DNA from: Vitis vinifera
Lineage: Eukaryota > Streptophyta > Magnoliopsida > Vitales > Vitaceae
Length of the DNA: 64,000 bases
Assembly (NCBI RefSeq): GCF_030704535.1
Contig: NC_081812.1
Coordinates: 22,605,501 to 22,669,500 of the forward strand
Direction of reading: 5' to 3'
In this document: piece by piece, positions 10,001 to 19,500 of the stretch
Layout: each line of letters starts with the position of its first letter
How positions within the stretch are numbered: position 1 is the first letter of the stretch
Translations under genes and position numbers: made by a program
The notes under the pieces: model-generated
Database searches by the model: none
What the model was told of the DNA's origin: nothing
The model's input: only the letters and a program-made list of their open reading frames with translations

Positions 10001-11642
10001 TTAATAAATTGTTTTCTATTTTAAAGAATATAAAATTATTTGCAAAAACATTTTTTGAGATAGGCCCTAAATTTCCTAGCAATGAAAGTGCAAAACAACT
10101 CATGCTTAAAGTGTATCCACACAAGAAGATAGCCCCACAATTCTCAGGTGAAGGTTAAAGGCTAATTGATGGCTGAGGGTTCTGGCCTTCTTGCTGCCAT
10201 TTACTTCCATTACATTAATCTCAGTAGGAAGTTCTTTTTGTTTCTGTAATCTTTACTATTTCACTAGCTTAACATCAAAGGTATACACAAGTAAATTGTA
10301 GGCTTTCTCCTACTTATACAACCAACAAAATATATTAGTTACCATTTCACAAAATTTCTGTTCTTTGTCTATGGTTCCTCCACAAATCACTGTATTTAAG
10401 GTAGAAACCCAATTCTATTCTTTTCATATATTGCAACAACTACCATTCATCACAATGGTTTCTTTTCCTTTTCACCCCTGCCTTAATTTCTAATTAAGAG
10501 CTGTAATATGTACATGCAGGAGTTTGACGAATAAAGCCATACATGACGAGTAGCAATTAGTTCAAGTAACTCAACAACTCAAGCAACAGATCACATAAAG
10601 GAAGCTGGACTCCAATATACCTAAATATGACCAGCTTGGGAGATCAGATATAAGGGAATATAGAGACGAAGAAATCACTAACCAAATGGCCAGTTCTGGG
10701 CTCGGCATTGATAAAAATCCCGACCCCTTGCAAATTCCCGTCACTTCCAATTCTAAAATTTTGGTATTCCTGTGGGTAAATAAACAAGAAAAAAAAAATT
10801 GTTCAAAACACTTCTATATAGATGAGGCAAGCCTGACTAATTTAAGAGGGATGAAAGAGTCTTATATCGATATTGATGAAGAGAGTTACTTCTTTCTTAG
10901 TATAATAAATTGAAAGACCTTTGGACTAATAATTCGTGTGAAGGGGTCTCCAAGAGTAGAAAGCATTCCACTAATTTTGTTGTAGGCTGCATCCGCCGTT
11001 CTCAGGGGAAACATTTCCACCATTGTCTGTTGTAATTTCAGATCCCAATCTACAATTTCATAGTTCCCGTCAAATCCGTGTTGATGAAAAATAATAATTA
11101 TAATTGTTCCTCACTTCCGAGAGATCCGTACCTTGATGATTAAAAGTTGGATCTATGAAGGTTTCTCTAATCAAACCCCAAGTCTCAACCAGAGTCCTCT
11201 GAACTGTATTCACCTGGCAAAATGCATCCAGTTGAACTCAGCAAACAAATCACAAAAACAACACAACTCAAAGGAGAAACACGATCAAACACATCACCTC
11301 ACGAGCGCGAGACACCGGAAAAGCCACAGTCAGAGACTCAGCAAGCGCCGGAGAGTCGCAGCAAACCGAAAACATGGCGGCCGCCGCCGCCGCAACGCCG
11401 AACAGTCCTCTTCCGATGGACCTTCTCCAATCACTTTCAAACTTAACCAAATCCCGATCATTCAACTGCACTTTGCACTGCGTTGCTACAGTCTTATACG
11501 AAGAAAAACATGGGAATGATAGAGTCCAGGCTTTGCATTTTCTGCTTTTTCTCCGATGATTGAAGGTGGAAAATGGAGATAAAAGGGAAGGGAGTGAGTT
11601 TGGATTTGAGAATTTGGTGGAAATCGGAGAGAGTGATTCCAT
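7003..11642 (-). CDS. CTPA: Carboxyl-terminal-processing peptidase, chloroplast thylakoid lumen (CtpA)
   Basis: Twelve exons join in phase to 520 residues: 11642-11298, 11213-11132, 11049-10919, 10769-10683, 9240-9162, 8860-8772, 8563-8528, 8326-8207, 8042-7956, 7842-7693, 7518-7411 and 7251-7003. Family role: S41 peptidase that removes the C-terminal extension of the photosystem II D1 precursor, needed to assemble the manganese cluster. Residues 1 to about 70 are a transit peptide. Arg73-Arg74, an alanine-rich hydrophobic stretch and Ala-Leu-Ala at 99-101 form a lumen signal that looks Tat-like. A PDZ domain covers roughly 180-270, including a GSPAARAGI loop. The catalytic pair is Ser409 (in NEGSASASE) and Lys434 (in FGKGK), 25 residues apart as in known D1 peptidases. 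Length fits Arabidopsis CTPA2 (about 515). Intron 4 (9241-10682) holds a MITE-like insertion. The gene is divergent from SWC6. Confidence 0.93.
9500..10080. mobile_element. MITE-like insertion in CtpA intron 4
   Basis: The segment begins near AAGGGTTGGTTTGGCAATGT and ends near a sequence whose reverse complement is TAGGGCCTATCTCAAAAAAT, so the ends are imperfect inverted repeats. Inside, a core of about 75 bases (CACTTATGTACAATATGAAA ... TTTTTAGTTG) occurs at about 9640-9720 and again at about 9845-9920, and a related copy is at 24,350-24,430. It is probably a hAT-type non-autonomous element; the target duplication is not clear. Confidence 0.4.
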
Positions 11643-12278
11643 CGTTTGGGGGAGAATGGCTCCGTGAGCAGAGAAGAAGAAGAAGAGGCGTGTATAGATT
11701 CTGAGTGGGGTCCATTTGAATCTGTGTGAGTTGTGGCTGTGAGATGCTTTGCGTTTGTGAGTATCTCACTCAACAATGCCCGGAGCCGCTCTTGTGCTTA
11801 CACGTGGATTTTGTTCTCCGCAATGAGAATCCCACACTCCTCTGTTTTGACTCCCGTAGACACTAGAATCTCAGCCTTGTAGTGTAAATGGGCTGTACTG
11901 GGCTCGGACCTGTCTCGGCCCAGCTCAGGCGGGCCTCGTATGAATTTAAAGATCGTTTTAATAGACATTCGTTCTTCTCCTCGAAATTTAACCGCTGAAA
12001 TTTGGGTTGGGGTATACAACGCTTTAAACCGAGGCAAGGATTGTCCTCACCCAAGCATTAGCAAGCACCGAAGTTTGTTTATCCCCGTATCCAAACAAGC
12101 TCTGGAACATCTTCGATCTCACTCACTCCTCCAATCCCAAATCGATTAAACCCTAGAGATCCAATCCCCAAAGGCATTTCGATATTCAACTTCTACTAAC
12201 AATCTGCAAAAATCCACATTCGCCAAAATTTCTAGGGTATCGCTTTGATCGCATTCAAGTCTCCAAATTTCGACATCA
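11643..12278. promoter_or_regulatory. Divergent promoter region between CtpA and SWC6
   Basis: There are only 636 bases between the two start codons. It contains site II-type TGGGCT at 11889-11894 and 11899-11904, GGCCCA (TGGGCC on the minus strand) at 11917-11922, and a telo-box AAACCCTA at 12148-12155. Site II plus telo-box is a known combination in promoters of plant genes active in dividing cells. I see no convincing TATA box. Short open frames here are not supported as genes. Confidence 0.55.
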
Positions 12279-13781
12279 ATGGACGATGATTCTGGGTCGC
12301 TCCGTCGAATGTCGACCAGAACCCGAAAAGTGGCCTCCAGAATGGCCGCCGCCCTTGCCAGCACCGATAATCGAAACCAGGTTCGGCACAACATCAAACC
12401 CTTTTATTTTTTGGTTCCCTCCATTTCTAATATGAATAGTCAACGAAAATATGTTGTTTAGGCAGCTCTTGCACGGCTGGAAGCGCTGGAGAATGACAAT
12501 GCGGGAATGGAGACGATAGATGTTAATGATGATGAGGATGCTTCTCTTGATGATGATGATGAAGGTCAAATTTCCTATTATTCAAGTATATTTTTGGTGT
12601 TGATTTTGCTGTTTTATTTTTATTTTGCTTTCAAGATGGAAGTTAATCGATCAGGAAGTTGATGGGTGACCTCCAAACTGTGTAGACCGCAATGCCATGA
12701 ATTGAAGTAGATGCATATGAACATGGTCAGTACTTTCAGTGAAAAAATGGCATTTAACCATGGGTATTGAGATGGGGATTATGGTTTTTTGCTCCAGTTC
12801 TTTCAGTGATAGACTGTTAGTGAATAACAAAAATTCAATTTCACAGATAAATTTAGTTTCTGGTGGGTGATATTTCTTCAAAAAGTTGCTGTATATGCAT
12901 CGTATGAAGGAGAGTCAACACCATAGATACAAGGATCTTTATATCATATAATCCATTCAAGCATCTTGTTCCGAACTTATATTTTTCTTGGCTGGAAATT
13001 TCTGATACAAGTTGATTGAGATTTCACACTTGGGTTTTAAATCAGAACACAAATCAATATTCAGTCCTCAAATTCTTTTTCATTCTTTCAGATGGCTTCT
13101 TTTGGATAGTTGATTAAGAAAATGGATAGCTTTGATGGGATTTGTTGCATAATTTAACTTCAGTTTCAAGGTTTTAAGAAAAGCCATGAATCTGAAGTCT
13201 AACAATGTAGAACTTCAGCTGTACAGAGGAATTAAGAAAGGGGAAAGAACCCGACAATTGTACTCAGAACAAGTTATTTTCCACCCCTCTCACCTGGCCC
13301 TTGTGTTATAGACAGTGAATTGCCACCTGCTCAATCTTGTTGATGAAAGTCAGTTCCCATTTTTTTTCTTCTATTTCCCATTTCAGGGTATGCACAAAAG
13401 AGGCAATCCAAGGGCACAAAACGAACGACCCGGCAGGCAAAAGCTCTCGAGAATGCCAGGAAGGCCCCAAGAACATTCCTTGAACTGGTACATGAGGTAG
13501 GTAACAAGCAGCAAAAGCTGGTTATGCCCTTTTACATTCAATTCTGATATCTCCCATTGATACTCTTGCAAAACCAGGCCAACCTTGAATCTTTGCCTCC
13601 CCATGTTCCCTCCTATTTGAGAGCAGCTGTAGGACCTCCAAGCTCCACCTCCCGGCGCCATTTCTGCACCGTCTGTGGATTCGCTGCCAACTATACATGT
13701 GTGAGGTGTGGGACACGCTTCTGTTCAACCCGGTGCCAGAACATACACAATGATACGCGTTGCCTAAAATTTGTTGCCTGA
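12279..13781 (+). CDS. SWC6: SWR1 complex subunit 6, HIT-type zinc finger
   Basis: Four exons (12279-12380, 12462-12564, 13387-13496, 13578-13781) join in phase to 172 residues, against about 171 for Arabidopsis SWC6/SEF. The N-terminus is basic (RRMSTRTRKVASRMAAALAS), then comes an acidic patch (VNDDEDASLDDDDE, residues about 55-68) and a basic linker (KGTKRTTRQAKALENARKAP). The C-terminal HIT zinc finger has Cys135, Cys138, Cys146, Cys149, Cys154, Cys158, His162 and Cys167, the full set for two zinc ions. Family role: subunit of the nuclear SWR1 remodeller that deposits H2A.Z, with effects on FLC and flowering time. The start is the first ATG downstream of the telo-box and site II motifs shared with CtpA. 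All introns are GT-AG. Intron 2 (12565-13386) is the only long one and shows nothing unusual. Confidence 0.92.
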
Positions 13782-14590
13782 TCCTTGGCTCAACCTCCTC
13801 CGAATTTGCAAAATACTTGTAACAGTCAGAATTAAAATTTTAAATTGTGTATATGGATTGCTCCAATGCTTTTTTGATCCATGGGTAGTTATGATCGATC
13901 CGGGTAGTTTGTATGGAGTGATTTGGAGTCTCGTTTGATTTGGGATTTAGAGCAAGTTTGAAAGTGATTTCAAGAGGAATAGAAATACTTACTAATGTTT
14001 AGAAGCATTTACTAATAAAAATTAGAAATTTGATAAGTGATTTTTTCAAAAAATTTCAAAAATTTTAAAAATTAATATTTCAACCAAAGTATATATATAT
14101 ATTATTGAACAAAAAAAAAAAAACACAACCTTAGTCTTGGTTTAACCCATAAGCCCAGCTAAAAAAATCTATAATTTAAAATTTGTTATAAATTAATGGT
14201 AAATTAATGTGAGAAATATTAATGGTAAAATTATTTTTATCAAAAAGACAAGTATCATCCTCAAAATATTTAAATTTTATTGAAAGTAAAATAAAAAACT
14301 ATATATCTTTTTTTTTCCGTAAATCAAATTAAAGAATTTGAATTTGTTTTATATTTAATTTTTCGGAACTTATAATTTTCCCATGTAAAATCTCTTATTA
14401 TCGTTTCTAAAAGGAACTCTCCATTGCTTTGTATCTTGTATTTAATTACATTATTTTATATCTATAAATCATCATCGTGTACCATGATAGAGAGATAAAT
14501 AGGACGGGAGAATTGATGATTGGGGAATGCTCCCATTCCCATTCCAATTCCATACTCTCAAATATTTTATTATTCAAGTGTTAAAAATGA
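13782..14590. other. SWC6 3' flank and AT-rich spacer
   Basis: The probable 3' UTR of SWC6 runs to about 13,900. After that, AT-rich sequence shows no coding signal. Confidence 0.5.
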
Positions 14591-14599
14591 TAAAAATAC

Positions 14600-15320
14600 T
14601 TTATAGAATCACTCTCAAGCTCTTGAAAATTATTTAGGGGTAATTCTATAAAGCATTTTTAGTTTTTCTAATATTTGAATGATACAAATTTTTAAATATT
14701 AAAAATATTAAAAGCGCTTATTAGAATAACTATAGAATGAACCTTAAGAGTGTGTTTGACAGTAATTTTAGTATTTATAATATTTAAAAAATAAAAAATT
14801 TCAAGTATTTAAAAAACTAGAAATGCTTTTCAAAATTATCGTCAAGCGCATTTTAAATATGTGTTTGATAATAATTTTATAAAGTATTTTTAAATGTTGT
14901 AAGACTTTAAAATTTTTATTTCACATTAGAAAAGTTAGAAATAATTCCTCTACCAAACACTACCTAAGAGTGCATTTGGGAGGGGTTTTAAAAAACATTT
15001 ATAGCATTTATAAAACTTGAATGATAAAATTTTTTTAGCGCTTTCTAGAATCACTAACACTTGAATGATAATAACGCACCATAAGAGCCCGTTTGATAGT
15101 AATTAGAAGAAGCACTTTTAATATTTTTAATACTTAAAAATTTGTATCATTAAAGGATTAGAAAAATTAGAAACGCTTTATACAATTACCCCTAAATGCA
15201 TTTTAAGAGTATGTTTGAGAGTGATTATAAAAAATGTTTTTAATGTTTTTAACATTTGAATAATAAAATTTTTCAAGTATTATAAATATTAAAAACACTT
15301 CCTAAAACCAGGCTCCAAAT
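14600..15320. repeat. Cluster of nested palindromic MITE-like units
   Basis: A motif of the form GAGTGTGTTTGACAGTAATT, followed by ATTTTTAATATTTGAATGAT and AAAATATTAAAAGCGCTT, recurs about six times on both strands. Starts are near 14,750 (AGTGTGTTTGACAGTAATTT), 14,860 (ATGTGTTTGATAATAATTTT), 14,970, 15,085 (CCCGTTTGATAGTAATTAGA) and 15,200 (TATGTTTGAGAGTGATTATA). Arms are related by inversion, suggesting repeated insertion of one family into itself. A single palindrome of this kind is at 5566-5690. Confidence 0.5.
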
Positions 15321-15339
15321 CTCAAATGCTTTCTCCGTT

Positions 15340-15600
15340 TTTGTTAAAAGTCCCTTAGCCGGTGAAAATACTTAATATAGCAGGACATGGATTTGCCGGA
15401 CGACGTTTTAGCGTGTTATCGCTTTACCCGTATTTTAAACTTTTGAAGTTGAAACAACCGCCTTTCCTTCTATGCATATATTTGAATCAAGAAAGGCAGA
15501 CACAGTCGCTTTCCGCTCGAGAAAACTCACTCCACCGCCCTTTCTATATCGTTTCTCTTTCAATCCTTCGCGATACATGATATTTTGCAATCAAACGGTT
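15340..15600 (+). other. Possible promoter/leader of an unrecognised transcript
   Basis: A less AT-rich stretch among AT-rich repeats (CGGACGACGTTTTAGCGTG, CTTTCCGCTCGAGAAAACTC, CCTTCGCGATACATG) looks like a plant leader sequence running into the minisatellite to its right. The overlapping open frames at 15362-15580 and 15472-15720 have no recognisable domain. A non-coding transcript or the 5' exon of a gene with tiny exons is possible, but I cannot support a gene model. Confidence 0.25.
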
Positions 15601-16570
15601 ATATACTTTGGTGCGATTGTCTATCCATGTTTGGCTAATGCGAGGGTTTTCTGCATTTTGCTGTCGAGTTTTGTCTTCATTGAACCTTTTCAGGTCCCAT
15701 TTGGTGCCAGTTGGTTCTGAATCGAGATTATGGTTTTTGGCTCACGTTTAGGGTTTAAAATGGTTTATTAATTAAACAGTTATCTTCTCTGGTACGATTC
15801 TTTATGATTCTTATGCCAATGGTTTAGGGTTTCAAGAATTTTACCGTGGAATTTTGTCTTTATTGAACCTTTTTCTGGTTCCATTTGGTTTTGGTTGTTG
15901 CTAACTCAGGATTATAAATTTTGGCCCTGTTTAGGGTTTAAAATTGCTTATTAATCAATCAAGTGTTTACCTTCTCTGGTATGGTTCTTTATGGTTCTCA
16001 TTTTTTGGCTAATGCTAGGGTTTTCAAAAGTTTCCAATGAATGTTGTCTAGATTGAACTTTTTCCTATTTGTTCTCATTTGTTTCTGATTCAGTATTATG
16101 ATTTTTGGCATGGTTTATTTATTAATCAAGTGGTTATCTTATATGGTATGATTCTTTATGATTATCCTGTTTGCTAATGCTAGGGTTTTGAAATTGTCTA
16201 GGTTTTCAGAATTTTTTCATGGAATGTTGTCTCGATTGAACTTTTTCTGGTGCCATTTGGCCTTAACTGTTTCTGGTTCAGGATTATGATTTTTGGTGCA
16301 GTTTAGGGTTAAAATCATTTACTAATCAAATGGTTATCTTCTATAATTTCCTGTTTGGCTAATGTTTGGGTTTTGAAAATGTCTCTTGTAGAATGTTATA
16401 TTGATTGAAGTTTTTCTGGTGCCATTTGATCTCAAATGTTTCTGGTTGCATAGTTTTAAAATGGTTTATTAATAGTGTTTATATTCATTGTGATGATTCT
16501 TTATGATCCTCATTTTTGGCTGATGCTAGGGTTTTGCAAATGACTAGGGTCTTGCAAATCCTCATCCTCT
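15580..16570 (+). repeat. Minisatellite, 165-190-bp unit, about 6 copies, rich in TAGGGTTT motifs
   Basis: Each unit contains a version of TTTTTGGCTAATGCTAGGGT, then TTGAACTTTTTCTGGTGCCA, then ATTTGGT...TTCAGGATTATGATTTTTGG, then TTTAGGGTTTAAAATGG, and ends TCTTCTCTGGTATGATTCTT. The first motif starts near 15,630, 15,815, 16,005, 16,170, 16,353 and 16,516. Most units carry one or two copies of TAGGGTTT or close variants, the complement of the telo-box AAACCCTA. Units are clearly diverged, so the array is old. Confidence 0.7.
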
Positions 16571-19500
16571 TGTTAAAATTGTATGTTTTCATGTCATTAA
16601 CCACCAGTGGGTTTTTTTTTCCTCTTCTTATTTCTATGCAAAATTTTCCAACTAGTTATGAGGGTGTATCTTCAATTGGTTATACCATCCACCTGACGCA
16701 TTTTAAAGCTTTTGTAAGACTATCTCTTGCTAGGGAATTCTTCTTTATCAAAGCCATCAAAGAGATTTTACTGCATCAATCAAACATTGGCCCAGCATGT
16801 ACCAAAAAATTAAGATAGCAACAAAATTGAATTGTTGCTTCTATATAATTTATGTCAGGGTTCTGCACAAAAATTGAGGTCTTTACTTGCTCTCTCAGAA
16901 AAGCAGTCCTGATATAATTCCATGGTTGTTTCATTTCCTTATTACAAAATCCAAGATATTTCTCTACCAGTTTCCAAATGAAAGTTTTTTTCTACTTCTT
17001 TCTACATCCAAAAGGGGGTAATATAGTTTATTCTTTTACAAATCTTGAAGAGTCTATGTTTCTTCTGCATCTATCATTCATCTTTTTTTTTTTTTTTTTG
17101 GGTGTTATATTGGTTGAGGACTAGTTGGAACTTTGGTTATCAGTTGCAGTCCAGCTGGAAAATGTTAAAAAAGTTGGTGAAGTTTATTTTCCTGAGCTTG
17201 TATTGAATTAGCAGGAAATGACTTGTTTGTTAAATATAAATTGTTTAACCTTTAGTATTCAATGATTACTTATTCATGATAGTGATGAATTCATGTGTAC
17301 TGCAAAGTATCTTTCTTAAAATTGATTACATGTTCTTTTATGCTTCATTCCTGTATACATATGTACCTATTTTTTCTTTGTTTTGCAAAGATGTAAACAA
17401 TCATGCAGGCAGCTTTTTTATGCTTGGTTGGGGAAATTAAGGCTACGAATGGGAACATAGGTTGCTAGAGTGTAAGGAGAAGTTCATATAGTTTTGACTG
17501 CTAGGGATTAAGAGAGTAGGAAAAGATAAATAAGCAAAATCATAATAAAACCAACATTGAAAAAGAAGAGGGTTATCACCTAAATTAGAGACATATATCC
17601 TGTATTCAAAGATTCATATATAAAAGAAGAGTGAAGCGAAGAGAAAGGGGGCATATCTCTCTTTTAACTAAGGATTTTGGGTCTAGGGGCATATCAGGAT
17701 ATTGGGATGGGGTTTGACTTAAAGTTGAGTCAAATCTTAGTTTAATCAATCCAGAACAATTCCAAATGGTAAGATTAGTACTTCCAACAGTCTCGTTGTT
17801 ACTGGTAACATAATGTTGGTGCTGGTTACATAATGGCATATTCCTGGGATTGTACCTTTGTAACACAATTATTTTTTATTAGAGAATGAAGTACAAAGCA
17901 TTTGCCTGAGGGATTATTCAGGAGGGACTGGTAGGTTTTAACTTCATTCTTTATGACATTTCTGGATAAAAATGAAAAAACCTTCTAAATTTAAACATGT
18001 TTAGACAAACATTAAGACTGGAATCTCTTCATAAAGGGGACAGAAATCTTACACATAACTAGATATTTATGGTAGACTAAGCTAAAGTAGCTAAATCAGA
18101 AAGTATCTAGTTCTTCTTGAACTTCTTTTGAAACTAGTTTAGCTAGAAACTTCACTGCCCTGGATGAGTGATATTAAGACTGATACAACTTGACTGGTTT
18201 GGGCCTGTTACTATGTCTCTGAGTCAGTCGTTGGCTGTTTTTGGATTATGAGACTGAATTGGGCCAGTGGGCTTCACAGTCTAATTCATTTTAAGTTTAG
18301 AGGATGACATAATATGCACTGGTATATCCAGTTGCCTCTTGAGGTTGAGTCAGCTTGAAGCTTAGAGACTGGTTGAAAGCTTTAGCTAATATGAGGTAAC
18401 ATAGATTACTAAACCAGAATCAGTTGTTAAGATATTAAAGCTTGATTAAATGACAAAAGGAATTTGATTGCATTTCTAAAACTACCTTAGGAACTATCAA
18501 ATGAACTTTTGAGACTCTGGAAAAAGTTTAGGTGAGAACTGTAAGTTATACTTTTAATGAGTTGATAACATGTGGTTTTAATTTTGCTTTTAGGTGTGAA
18601 ATATTCACCACTGGATCTGTTATGAAAAGAAAATTTTTAGGACTAGTTTCTCTCATTTCTGGTCTTGGTTATTTATTCTGAAAGACACGTTCAAAATTTC
18701 CTAATGAAATTTTAGATCCCGAATATGTTGTTTCTCATTGTTTCTGGCCATGTACTTGTTGTCCTTTCTTCTATGATTTTGGCCTTTCTCCTACCATTGC
18801 ACATGGCTAAAATGTAAGGTATGTATAAAATGAATTTTGATGCGTGTTCAAAGTTTAGGATTGGCCATGCACAATCTACACTTTACAAAATTGAAAACTT
18901 ACTTTTGATGTGTGCCCAAAATTGAGGATTGACCACATATCCACTCTCTCTCTCTCACACACACATGTTTGGCTAACGTGTTCTCCCACATTCCATGTGC
19001 TGCACAAGCTTGTGAGTTGTGAATGCAACTGAAGTCAAGGAGAGGATGACATTGACAATAGAAAGTATATATAGGGGTAACATGTTCCAATGTGGGACTG
19101 ATTGTGCATATAGGGTAAGCTACACCATTTTCTAAACTCTGCATTTATGAATAGAGAGTGTCATAGATCTCATGCAACTTCAGAACAAACCTTCTGAAAT
19201 TTAGTTCTGTTAGATTGTGTGAAATAAAGCGTCTTTGGAGAATGTCAGTTAGATAGGTGGGGTTTAAAATCCCAAACATGTCATGTAAGAAACATAAATC
19301 TGTGAAAGATATTCATTAGAACTAAAGCTGCCCCCTTTAGTCATATTTGCTTTCATTTAGAAAAAAAAGTCGAGGTTTTGATTGGATTTCTCAAAGTTAA
19401 ATGAGAGAAAGGGTATTGGAAAGAGGGAGATAAAGACACCCTCACTTAAAGCAAAAGAATGGAAAAGTGTTCATCCACTGAAGGAGAGAAATAAAAGCGG

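Noticed and set aside
11133..11642. Several open frames of 60-130 codons on the plus strand over CtpA exon 1
   Set aside because: They are shadows of the GC-richer transit-peptide exon on the minus strand, which is firmly placed by the in-frame CtpA chain.
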